The position numbers were made by a program, and so were the translations under genes. Shown here piece after piece: positions 25,754 through 33,407 of a DNA stretch of 34,361 nucleotides. The stretch is from JANXDG01 sp964561135. Its GTDB lineage: Bacteria > Elusimicrobiota > Endomicrobiia > DTEH01. A model generated the notes under the pieces. The model saw only the letters and a program-made list of their open reading frames with translations. It was not told the origin of the DNA and ran no database searches. Within the stretch, counting starts at the first letter, position 1. Each line of letters begins with the position of its first letter. The stretch is from NCBI GenBank assembly GCA_964561135.1, contig CAZLOB010000031.1, forward strand, positions 1 through 34,361. The letters run 5' to 3'.

Positions 25754-26743
25754 TTAGATTCCTTCTTTTAAAATATCTCGTTCGTCAATTATACCTACAA
25801 CTTTATAATTTTTATCTACTACAGGAAGGTTATCACAATTATATTTCTTCATTATTTCTTTTGCGTTAACAACAAGTTCATTTGGTGAAACAACCTTAGG
25901 ATTTTTTGTCATATAATTTTTTATTTGATGGTTCAACAAGTCAGGGATTTTTTGTGACCATCTACGAAAATCTCCATCTGTAAAATATCCAACAAGTTTA
26001 CCTTTTTTATCAACAACAGTTGTTGCACCTAATTTTGTTGATGTCATAACAAGTAATGCGTCTTTAATTTTTGTCTCAGGTGATACTTTCGGTACTAATT
26101 TCCCCACTCTCATGATATCTTTTACTTTAAGAGTAAGTTGTTTCCCTAAACTTCCAGCAGGATGTACCCTTGCAAAATCTTCTTTCTTAAATCCTTTTAA
26201 CATGGCAACTGTTATACCCAATGCATCACCTAAAGCTAACATTGCAGTAGTAGACGATGTCGGTACAATATTATATGGACATGCTTCTTTTTGCACTTTT
26301 GTTATTAAAACAATATCAGCTGCTTTTGCTAATTTTGATGTTTTATTTTTAGTAAACGCAATAATTTTTATACCAAAATTTTTTAGTATTGGTAAAACTC
26401 TTTTAATTTCTTCAGTCTCACCAGAGTATGAAAGTATTAAAATAACATCTTCTTTTCTTATAAGGCCTAAATCACCGTGAAGTAACTCAACTGGATGTAA
26501 AAAAACTGATGGTATATTTAATGAGGAAAAAGTTGCAGCAATTTTCCTTCCAATAAGACCTGATTTCCCAACACCTAACACAATTATCTTGCCTGTACAA
26601 TTTAAAATTGTTTCAACAGCATAAACAAATTGACTGTTTATATGTTTCGTCTGTAGTAAGACTTGTTTCGCTTCAGTTATCAAAATTTTTTTTGCTAATT
26701 TAATAATTTTCTCTTTATTTTGATTTATTTTTTCTGCAACCAT
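25754..26743 (-). CDS. kdsD: Arabinose-5-phosphate isomerase, KdsD/KpsF type
   Basis: KdsD interconverts ribulose-5-phosphate and arabinose-5-phosphate, the first step towards Kdo for LPS. It has 329 residues (E. coli 328). The SIS domain carries VLGVGKSGLIGRKIAATFSS, HPVELLHGDLGLI and LSYSGETEE; two CBS domains follow (from VKDIMRVGKLVP and from KNYMTKNPKVVSP). The ATG overlaps the zinc-ribbon gene by 19 bases. It heads the kdsD-lpxL-lptC-lptA-lptB block. Confidence 0.95.
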   Translation of the reverse strand: MVAEKINQNKEKIIKLAKKILITEAKQVLLQTKHINSQFVYAVETILNCTGKIIVLGVGKSGLIGRKIAATFSSLNIPSVFLHPVELLHGDLGLIRKEDVILILSYSGETEEIKRVLPILKNFGIKIIAFTKNKTSKLAKAADIVLITKVQKEACPYNIVPTSSTTAMLALGDALGITVAMLKGFKKEDFARVHPAGSLGKQLTLKVKDIMRVGKLVPKVSPETKIKDALLVMTSTKLGATTVVDKKGKLVGYFTDGDFRRWSQKIPDLLNHQIKNYMTKNPKVVSPNELVVNAKEIMKKYNCDNLPVVDKNYKVVGIIDERDILKEGI

Positions 26744-26958
26744 GGTGTTATCTCAGGTGGTAATTGTCGCATAAACGGTTTCAATAAATAGTTTAATAAA
26801 AAGAAAATTAATATCAAGCATATATATATTATTGCTATAACTTTTAAATGCCAAGCTAAAGACGGTTTCCATAAAGGTTCAACAACTAATGGTTTACCAC
26901 ATTTTTTACAAAATTTGCTTTCAGGTTTGTTTACAAACCCGCAGTTTTGGCATTTCAT
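26725..26958 (-). CDS. Small zinc-ribbon protein with one membrane segment
   Basis: I do not recognise a specific family. The 77-residue protein has an N-terminal four-cysteine zinc ribbon (CQNCGF, then CKKCGK, residues about 3-20) and one hydrophobic segment (about residues 39-60), then a short charged tail. Such zinc-ribbon plus transmembrane proteins are common and mostly uncharacterised. Overlap with the kdsD start by 19 bases indicates cotranscription with the LPS genes; whether it acts with them is unknown. Confidence 0.75.
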   Translation of the reverse strand: MKCQNCGFVNKPESKFCKKCGKPLVVEPLWKPSLAWHLKVIAIIYICLILIFFLLNYLLKPFMRQLPPEITPWLQKK

Positions 26959-26983
26959 ACTATTACTCCTGTTTAACTGACAT

Positions 26984-28201
26984 TTAAATACTGGTTATTT
27001 TTTTCACTTCGGCAAGAAATTCACCTTTGTATAATTGTACTTTAACTTCGTCGTTAAGTTTCAATAAATCAACATTTTTCAAAACCGAATTCTTATACCA
27101 AACTATTGCATAACCTCGTGATAAAACATTTTGTGGAGACAAAAGGTTTAGTTTTTCTTGATATAGATTTATTTTTTGTTTGTTAACTTCTAAAAAATGT
27201 TTAACAAAAATATACAGTTTTTTTTCAATATTTAATAAATCTTTGATTTTATCTTCGTAAAACACTTGTGGTGAAACAAAAATTCTGCGTGTTGTAATTT
27301 GTCGTAGTTTATTTTGATAAAAATTTATTAGTTGTTTAACATTTTGAACTAACCTTATAGCATAATTTTCAATTTTATGTTTTAATTCCTCTTTGCTTTT
27401 TACTACAAGTTCAGCTGCAGCAGAAGGTGTTGGTGCACGTAGGTCTGCTACATAATCAGCTATCGTATAATCAATTTCATGTCCTACACACGAAATTATT
27501 GGTATTTTAGACGCAGCAATTGCACGTGCAACAACCTCTTCGTTAAACGCCCACAAGTCTTCAATTGATCCTCCTCCACGACCTACTAACAACACATCAA
27601 GATGTGGAAACTTTTCATTTAAAAATTTTATACCCTCAGCTATCTCATATTTTGCAGTTTCTCCTTGAACTTTTACAGGATAAAGTAATATCTCAACATT
27701 TGCAAACCTCCGTTTTATAACCGTAAGTATATCTCTTATAGCAGCGCCATCTGGTGATGTTACAACACCTATTCTTTGTGGTAACATAGGGATCTTTTTT
27801 TTACGTTTAGTGTCGAATAAACCTTCTTGTTCAAGTTTTCTTTTCAGTTGTTCAAATGCAAGTTGTAACTCACCAATTCCTTTTGGTATAACTTCGTATA
27901 CAATAAGATTAATTTCGCCCCGTGCCGCATAATAATCTACTCTACCATAACATATAATCTTAAGACCGTCTTGTAGTTCAAACCTAATCTTATTAACAAC
28001 TTCACGGAAAATTATAGCCTTTATCTGTGCTTTTTCATCTTTAAGTATAAAATATAAATGGCCTGACGAATAAAACTTAAGATTAGAAATTTCTCCCTCC
28101 ACATACACTTTTTCAAAGGCTGATTCAACAAGATCTTTTAAAACATTACTAAGTTGGCTAACAGTAAGAACTAGTTTTCCTTCAAGCAGTTTTGAGTTCA
28201 T
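26984..28201 (-). CDS. xseA: Exodeoxyribonuclease VII large subunit
   Basis: XseA is the catalytic subunit of exonuclease VII, which degrades single-stranded DNA in both directions. The 405 residues are near normal. The N-terminal OB-fold has VYVEGEISNLKFYSSGHLYF. The catalytic region has RIGVVTSPDGAAIRDIL, VGRGGGSIEDLWAFNEE, CVGHEIDYTIADYVADLRAPTP (positions about 240-262). A long helical section follows. The small subunit gene xseB, often next to xseA, was not found in the window. It overlaps ymdB by 4 bases. Confidence 0.95.
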   Translation of the reverse strand: MNSKLLEGKLVLTVSQLSNVLKDLVESAFEKVYVEGEISNLKFYSSGHLYFILKDEKAQIKAIIFREVVNKIRFELQDGLKIICYGRVDYYAARGEINLIVYEVIPKGIGELQLAFEQLKRKLEQEGLFDTKRKKKIPMLPQRIGVVTSPDGAAIRDILTVIKRRFANVEILLYPVKVQGETAKYEIAEGIKFLNEKFPHLDVLLVGRGGGSIEDLWAFNEEVVARAIAASKIPIISCVGHEIDYTIADYVADLRAPTPSAAAELVVKSKEELKHKIENYAIRLVQNVKQLINFYQNKLRQITTRRIFVSPQVFYEDKIKDLLNIEKKLYIFVKHFLEVNKQKINLYQEKLNLLSPQNVLSRGYAIVWYKNSVLKNVDLLKLNDEVKVQLYKGEFLAEVKKITSI

Positions 28202-28989
28202 ATTTTAATATTTTCAAACAATAACTGTCTTACTTGTAAACTATTCCCAGTTTTTTCATCAATATAAACTTCCACTGCGTTAAACTGACACAACCCCTTT
28301 GCAACATTAAACTTCTGAGGTATCGCATACAGAAACCTTTTCAAAACAGTTTCTATCTCAAGACCAATAACTGAAAATTGTGGGCCACACATTCCAACAT
28401 CTGTAATATATGCTGTCCCATTAGGCAAAATTTTAGCATCTGCTGTGGGGACATGTGTATGTGTTCCTAAGACAGCTGATACTTTGCCATCTAAAAAATA
28501 CCCAAGCGCATTTTTTTCAGAAGATACCTCAGCATGAAAATCAACAACAATTATTTTTGTTCTATCTTTAATTTTTTCAAGCAACTTATTTATAGTTCTA
28601 AAAGGACAATCTAAACATTCTATTGTAAAAACCCGTCCTAAAAGATTAACTACACAAACTTCTACACCGTTTTTTGTTTTCACAAAACAATATCCTTGTC
28701 CAGGGACACCTTCGGGATAATTCAACGGACGGACAACCTGTGGATGGTTAATAATCTCTTCAGCTTCTTTTCTTGAAAAGGAGTGATTCCCTAAAGTTAC
28801 AATACTAACACCACTGTTAACAACTTCTTCAAAAACACTTTTTGATATACCTTTCCCACCAGCTAGGTTCTCACCATTTGCAATTATTAAATCATATTCT
28901 TCTTTATTAATTTTATTATTCAACACATAATCTACACATTTTCTACCAGGTTCACCTATGATATCACCTATGAATAGTATTTTTATCAT
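28198..28989 (-). CDS. ymdB: YmdB-family metallophosphoesterase
   Basis: YmdB of Bacillus is a dinuclear-metal 2',3'-cyclic nucleotide phosphodiesterase affecting development and RNA turnover. I take the ATG at 28989 (263 residues, usual about 264); the TTG at 29010 lies within the GC-rich element. Metal-binding motifs: FIGDIIGEPGR, ANGENLAGG, LGNHSFSR, DFHAEVSSEK and GTHTHVPTAD. The ribosome-binding site is poor. The pairing ymdB-xseA with a 4-base overlap suggests a nucleic-acid turnover unit (inference). Confidence 0.93.
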   Translation of the reverse strand: MIKILFIGDIIGEPGRKCVDYVLNNKINKEEYDLIIANGENLAGGKGISKSVFEEVVNSGVSIVTLGNHSFSRKEAEEIINHPQVVRPLNYPEGVPGQGYCFVKTKNGVEVCVVNLLGRVFTIECLDCPFRTINKLLEKIKDRTKIIVVDFHAEVSSEKNALGYFLDGKVSAVLGTHTHVPTADAKILPNGTAYITDVGMCGPQFSVIGLEIETVLKRFLYAIPQKFNVAKGLCQFNAVEVYIDEKTGNSLQVRQLLFENIKI

Positions 28990-29006
28990 AACAATTTTTA
29001 TAATTC

Positions 29007-29070
29007 GCAAATTTGCACGGCTAGAGCCGTGCCCTACATTTTTTGTAGCCGACCCTTAAGGATCGGCTAC
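29007..29070. repeat. GC-rich composite palindromic element
   Basis: This is the only clearly GC-rich block in the window. It contains GCAAATTTGC (29007-29016, perfect palindrome); GCACGGCT-AG-AGCCGTGC (29015-29032, 8-bp stem); CTACA-TTTTT-TGTAG (29034-29048); and GTAGCCGA at 29045-29052 pairing with TCGGCTAC at 29063-29070. Around an inner CCTTAAGG the last forms a longer hairpin on the minus strand with one G-U pair. No T-run follows on the minus strand, so it is not a normal terminator for the upstream gene. The structure resembles dispersed REP-like intergenic elements. Confidence 0.8.
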
Positions 29071-29076
29071 TGATAA

Positions 29077-30231
29077 TTAATATTCTTTCATTAAGGCTAA
29101 CGCTATTTCATTACGTTGTATTTGATTAGTTCCTTCGTATATTTGAGTAATTTTTGCATCGCGGACACGTTTCTCCATAGGATATTCTCTCATATATCCA
29201 TACCCACCAAAAATTTGTAATGCATCTATTGTAACTCTCATTGCTACATCTGAACAGAAAAGTTTACACATAGCAGAAATTTTTGTATGACGTCCTTCAG
29301 GATTTGCATCAATAGTTCTTGCAACCTGGTATAAAAGACACTTTGCAGCTTCAATTTGTGTAGCCATATCTGCAATCATATGTTGTATTGCCTGGAATGA
29401 TATAATAGATTGACCGAATTGTTTTCTTTGTTTTGCATATTTTATAGCATCTTCAAGTGCACCTTCTGCAATACCTAACGCTTGTGCTGCAACACCTGGC
29501 CTTGACATATCAAAAGTTTTCATTGCTATTATAAATCCTTGTCCTTCTTTACCTAACAAGTTTTCTTTTGGTATTCTACAGTTATCAAAAATTAACTCTC
29601 TTGTTGCAGATGCGCGTATTCCCATTTTCTTTTCTTTTTTACCAAATGTGAAACCTGGCGTTCCTTTTTCCACTATAAAAGCAGAAGCACCTCTTGCTCC
29701 TTTAGTTTTATCAGTCATTGCAAATACAACATATATTTCAGCTTCGCCACCGTTTGTTATAAAACATTTTGTACCGTTTAGAACATAATAATCCCCATCT
29801 TTTGTTGCAGTTGTCCTTATAGCGGCAGCATCAGAACCCGCCTCGGGTTCTGTTAATGCAAATGCAGCAAGTTTTTTTCCACTTGCTATATCAGGTAAGT
29901 ATTTTTGTTTTTGATAATCATTTCCAAACAAGAGTATAGGAAGTGCACCTAAAGCAGTTGCTGCTAATGCTAACGCTATCCCACCATCAACTTTTGAAAG
30001 TTCTTCAACTACTAAAACAAGATCAAAAATTTTGCCTCCTGTACCACCATATTTCTCTGGTATATATACTCCCATAAGATCTGCTCGCGCTAATTCTTCC
30101 ACTATTGGCCAAGGAAATTCTTCAGTTTCATCGTAGTATTCTCTTACAGGTTTTATTTTTTTCTCTGCTATTTCTTTAGCCAATTCTACCATCGCCTGTT
30201 GTTCTTCAGTTAAAAAATAATTCATACTCAT
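29077..30231 (-). CDS. Acyl-CoA dehydrogenase (short-chain type)
   Basis: This FAD enzyme oxidises a short acyl-CoA, or in anaerobes may reduce an enoyl-CoA with an electron-transferring flavoprotein. I start at the ATG at 30231 (384 residues), because AAGGAGG lies 10 bases before it; an earlier in-frame ATG at 30288 would overlap mtaB. Visible: ALTEPEAGSDAA (FAD-binding), FITNGGEAEIYVVFA, and IYEGTNQIQRNEIA containing the catalytic-base Glu typical of short-chain enzymes. No etfAB or other beta-oxidation genes are nearby, so substrate and direction are unknown. Confidence 0.93.
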   Translation of the reverse strand: MSMNYFLTEEQQAMVELAKEIAEKKIKPVREYYDETEEFPWPIVEELARADLMGVYIPEKYGGTGGKIFDLVLVVEELSKVDGGIALALAATALGALPILLFGNDYQKQKYLPDIASGKKLAAFALTEPEAGSDAAAIRTTATKDGDYYVLNGTKCFITNGGEAEIYVVFAMTDKTKGARGASAFIVEKGTPGFTFGKKEKKMGIRASATRELIFDNCRIPKENLLGKEGQGFIIAMKTFDMSRPGVAAQALGIAEGALEDAIKYAKQRKQFGQSIISFQAIQHMIADMATQIEAAKCLLYQVARTIDANPEGRHTKISAMCKLFCSDVAMRVTIDALQIFGGYGYMREYPMEKRVRDAKITQIYEGTNQIQRNEIALALMKEY

Positions 30232-30253
30232 ATTTTTTATTCCTCCTTTCGAT

Positions 30254-31357
30254 TTAAACTTTACACAACTGTTTAAAATATTCTTCACCTAAAAATTTAC
30301 TAATTTTGATTACTTCTCTTACACGTTCTTTTGTATCATATGGTACATAATCACCATACTTTCTGTAACATTCTGTACCGATTCGTGGTGAGTAAGGGAA
30401 TACATGTACCCAGTTAAAATTAATTTTTTCAATTAATCTAATTGTATTCAAAAACTGTTGTTTTGTCTCACTTGGGTACCCAACTATAATATCAGTTGAA
30501 AGAATTAGATTTGGAATAATTTTTCTTAATTTTTCTATTTTTTCAACATATTCTTCTATTGTATATTTTCTTTTCATTTCTTCAAGAATCCTATTGTCTG
30601 CAGATTGAAGTGGGATATGGAAATGCGGGAAAACTTTCTGTCTATATTTTTGTAAAAACTCAAAAAATTTTTCAGTAAGATCTACCGGTTCTAAAGAAGT
30701 AAAAAATAGTACAATTTTAGGAAATTCTTCTAAAACTTTTTCTGATAAATCAACAAAATCGTATATTTTTTGGTTATCTTTATAACAATATTTACCAATG
30801 TTTGTTCCTACAAAATATATTTCAAAAAAATTGTTGTCGACAAGATATTTAACTTCTTTTAATACAATCTCAACAGGTTTGCTTACAAGTTTATTTCTTA
30901 AATACGGTACAATACAATAACTACAAAAATTGTTACAGCCATCTTGTATTTTTACATATGCTCGTTGTATACCAAAAAATTTTTTTATACCACAGTTTTC
31001 GTTTACACTACAACTTATAAAATCATATTTTTCTTTATTACCAAAAAACTTGACAGGAAAATTAACTACAAGCCGTTTAAAAAATTCATCATACAAATTG
31101 TTCTGTTTTATATATTCAGCATAACATCCAACAAGATAAATCTGTTTTGTCTTTTTACTTTCGCGGTACACTCTGCGAATAAACTTGTAAACATCACGTT
31201 CTGCAGGTTTTGTCACAGCACAACTGTTTACTACAACAATATCTGCTTCACAATAATCTTCTACAACATTATCTTTATTTTGTCTAATAAGTTCCTTAAT
31301 TAACTCACTTTCATATTGATTTGTTTTACAACCGAATGTACGTATGAAATAGTTCAT
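30254..31357 (-). CDS. mtaB: tRNA methylthiotransferase MtaB-like, lacking TRAM
   Basis: MtaB adds a methylthio group to t6A37 of tRNA using radical SAM chemistry. Iron-sulfur ligands of the N-terminal domain are Cys10 (TFGCKTNQ), Cys46 (NSCAVT) and Cys78 (LVGCYAEY). The radical-SAM cysteines are Cys140, Cys144 and Cys147 in DGCNNFCSYC. HIPLQSADNRILEEMKRKYT fits the family. The protein ends at residue 367, about where the C-terminal TRAM domain should begin (usual total about 430-450), and no TRAM is visible after the stop. The ATG has no recognisable ribosome-binding site: its leader is a 7-bp tandem repeat. Confidence 0.88.
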   Translation of the reverse strand: MNYFIRTFGCKTNQYESELIKELIRQNKDNVVEDYCEADIVVVNSCAVTKPAERDVYKFIRRVYRESKKTKQIYLVGCYAEYIKQNNLYDEFFKRLVVNFPVKFFGNKEKYDFISCSVNENCGIKKFFGIQRAYVKIQDGCNNFCSYCIVPYLRNKLVSKPVEIVLKEVKYLVDNNFFEIYFVGTNIGKYCYKDNQKIYDFVDLSEKVLEEFPKIVLFFTSLEPVDLTEKFFEFLQKYRQKVFPHFHIPLQSADNRILEEMKRKYTIEEYVEKIEKLRKIIPNLILSTDIIVGYPSETKQQFLNTIRLIEKINFNWVHVFPYSPRIGTECYRKYGDYVPYDTKERVREVIKISKFLGEEYFKQLCKV

Positions 31358-31359
31358 GG

Positions 31360-31401
31360 TTAAAAGTTCACAGTTGACAGTTAATAGTTTATAGTTAATA
31401 G
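31360..31401. repeat. Six-unit 7-bp tandem repeat between rsmE and mtaB
   Basis: On the + strand the units are TTAAAAG, TTCACAG, TTGACAG, TTAATAG, TTTATAG and TTAATAG (consensus TTNAYAG). The array starts two bases upstream of the mtaB ATG and runs into the last codons and stop of rsmE. On the transcribed strand the unit reads CTATTAA or CTGTCAA. It lacks any purine-rich ribosome-binding site. Confidence 0.88.
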
Positions 31402-32120
31402 TTGGACAATTTAAACTGATTGATAATACCTAAAGCAACTATTGCTGCTGTTTCAGAACGTAGTATTGTTTCAGCTAATTTTACAAAAAACACATTTTTT
31501 TGTTGTTTCAAAAACTCGATTTCTTTTTCAGAAAAATCTCCTTCAGGACCTACAAAAATTTTTATATTTTTTGCTTCTCTTATTTTCTTTCCAAGACTAT
31601 ACAAAGTTTCTTCTGAATTTTTATAACAAACTATATTTACCCCATCGTTTTCCTTAAACACATTTTCTAGTTTTTGTACTTGTTCCAATTCTGGTAAAAG
31701 CACACAGTTTGCTTGTTTTGCTGCTTCTATTATCAATTTGTTAAACCTATCATATTTTTTAACAAATCTGTCTAAATCGACAACACTACGTTCAAATTTT
31801 ATTGGGACAATTTTATTTATAGCAAATTCTGTAGCTTTTTCAATTACTAACTCAAACTTATCAATTTTAATAATCGCTTGACAAAGAATAATTTTATATG
31901 GTTTTTCTTGTACAAAATTTTTTTCTAAAACTTCAGCCTCAACTTTATCTTTATAAAATTTTTTTATCTTTACTTTAAAAACAATTCCTTTACCATCAAA
32001 AACTTGTACAACTTCACCTATTTTAACCCTGCGAACGTTTCTTAGATGATGAAACTCTTCTGATGTAATAAAAACTTGTTGTTGTTCAAAACTAAGATTT
32101 GGGATATAAAATTGAAACAT
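31395..32120 (-). CDS. rsmE: 16S rRNA m3U1498 methyltransferase
   Basis: RsmE is a SPOUT-class, SAM-dependent enzyme that methylates U1498 of 16S rRNA. The 241 residues are normal length. The N-terminal PUA-like domain has EEFHHLRNVRRVKIGE. The knotted C-terminal domain has the SAM-binding IFVGPEGDFSEKE and LAETILRSETAAI motifs. The start directly abuts the dnaJ stop. The last codons (Asn-Tyr-stop) lie inside the heptad repeat, so the repeat has reached or set the C-terminus. Confidence 0.94.
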   Translation of the reverse strand: MFQFYIPNLSFEQQQVFITSEEFHHLRNVRRVKIGEVVQVFDGKGIVFKVKIKKFYKDKVEAEVLEKNFVQEKPYKIILCQAIIKIDKFELVIEKATEFAINKIVPIKFERSVVDLDRFVKKYDRFNKLIIEAAKQANCVLLPELEQVQKLENVFKENDGVNIVCYKNSEETLYSLGKKIREAKNIKIFVGPEGDFSEKEIEFLKQQKNVFFVKLAETILRSETAAIVALGIINQFKLSNY

Positions 32121-33212
32121 TTATATGTCTAATCCTAAAGTCTTTGCAAATTCACGTAAAGCATTTTTTTGCCGTTCGTTAAGTTTTGTTGGGACTTGAA
32201 TACTTACTTCTACATAAAGATCACCTTTTCTACCAGTATGTAAGTCAGGCATCCCTTTACCTTTTATTCTAAAAACTTTACCAGGCTGAGTTCCTTGCGG
32301 TACAGCCATTTTTATTTTGCTACCATCAAGAGTTGGTACTTCAACTTCACCACCTAAAACTGCAATTGGATACGGTATTTCAATTTTACATACTAAATCG
32401 TCCCCTTGACGAACAAAAATAGGATGTGGTTGTATTCTTATTGCAACATACAAATCGCCTGAAGCACCACCTTCAGTACCAGCTTCACCTTTGCCTTTAA
32501 TACGTATTGATGTACCATTATCAACACCAGCTGGTATTTTTACTACTATATTTTCTTGTTGTTTAACTTTTCCAATACCAGCACAACGTTCACAAGGAAC
32601 ATCAATTACTTCACCTTGTCCTTTACACCGTGGACAGGTTTCTTTGAAGGTAAAAAATCCGCGTGAGTAAACAATCGTCCCTTCTCCTTTACATTTTGGA
32701 CAAACTTTTTTTGTTGTACCAGGTTTTGCTCCTGAACCTTTGCAAACACTACATGTTACTGTATGATAAAAAGAAACCGGTTTTTCTGTTCCCTTGAATG
32801 CTTCTTCTAATGTTATTGAAACAGGTATTTCAATGTCAGCACCACGTTGTGGACCACGCCGTTGTGTCTTAACACCAAAAAAGTCAAACAAGTCATCAAA
32901 AATACTTTCAAACCCTAAGTCACGAAATATGCTACTAAAATCTACACCTGAGAATATATCTTGTTGTGTGTAAGCACTGTCAATACCAGCATGTCCGAAC
33001 CTATCATATTGTCGTCTTTTATTTGGGTCAGATAAAACAGCATATGCTTCTGAAATCTCTTTAAACTTCTCACGCATCTCAGCTTTTTTTTCAGGTGGAT
33101 GACGGTCAGGATGGTATTGCACAGCTAAACGTCTGTACGCTTCTTCAATTTCTTTTTGAGATGCGTCTCGTGGTACCCCAAGTATTTCGTAATAATCTTT
33201 TTTGACCACCAT
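32121..33212 (-). CDS. dnaJ: Chaperone DnaJ
   Basis: DnaJ is the Hsp40 co-chaperone that stimulates DnaK ATPase and delivers unfolded clients. The 363 residues are full length. The J domain has the HPD triad at residues 34-36 and ends near YDRFGH. A short Gly/Phe region follows, then four zinc-binding CxxCxGxG-type repeats (CSVCKGSG, CPKCKGEG, CPRCKGQG, CERCAGIG) and the C-terminal client-binding domains. dnaK and grpE are not in the window. The ribosome-binding site is weak, and GTG codons follow the ATG directly, so the exact start is slightly uncertain. Confidence 0.97.
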   Translation of the reverse strand: MVVKKDYYEILGVPRDASQKEIEEAYRRLAVQYHPDRHPPEKKAEMREKFKEISEAYAVLSDPNKRRQYDRFGHAGIDSAYTQQDIFSGVDFSSIFRDLGFESIFDDLFDFFGVKTQRRGPQRGADIEIPVSITLEEAFKGTEKPVSFYHTVTCSVCKGSGAKPGTTKKVCPKCKGEGTIVYSRGFFTFKETCPRCKGQGEVIDVPCERCAGIGKVKQQENIVVKIPAGVDNGTSIRIKGKGEAGTEGGASGDLYVAIRIQPHPIFVRQGDDLVCKIEIPYPIAVLGGEVEVPTLDGSKIKMAVPQGTQPGKVFRIKGKGMPDLHTGRKGDLYVEVSIQVPTKLNERQKNALREFAKTLGLDI

Positions 33213-33407
33213 ACCAGTTTGTATTAGTTACTTAATTACCTTAATTAATTTATTAATATTTCTTAATATATTACAAAATTCATATTCAGTATTCAACTGT
33301 AATTAAACAACTTCTTATTGTCAGTTTTATTATTATTGTCTGTGTTCTTAAAACAAACATGCAGAAAAAAATACCACATTGCTCCGAATCTAAATCCGGC
33401 TCAATTC
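33213..33407 (-). promoter_or_regulatory. Upstream region of dnaJ with a candidate promoter
   Basis: This 195-base stretch holds no gene. The best promoter candidate on the minus strand is TTGAAT (33291-33296), a 17-base spacer, then TAATAT (33268-33273), each 4/6 to consensus. No CIRCE-type heat-shock operator was seen. An 11-bp inverted repeat links 33284-33294 with 33411-33421. A 6-bp hairpin (CCGGAT, loop TTAG, ATTCGG, at about 33384-33399), followed after about 12 bases by a T-run, could be a weak terminator for the decayed gene upstream. Confidence 0.35.

Noticed and set aside
29015..29048. Rho-independent terminator in the GC-rich palindromes
   Set aside because: The T-run follows the first hairpin only on the + strand, where no gene ends; on the transcribed minus strand the hairpins are followed by A-runs.
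33213..33407. CIRCE or other heat-shock operator before dnaJ
   Set aside because: I searched for the TTAGCACTC/GAGTGCTAA pair and found no match; the inverted repeat present has a different sequence and a 116-base spacing.
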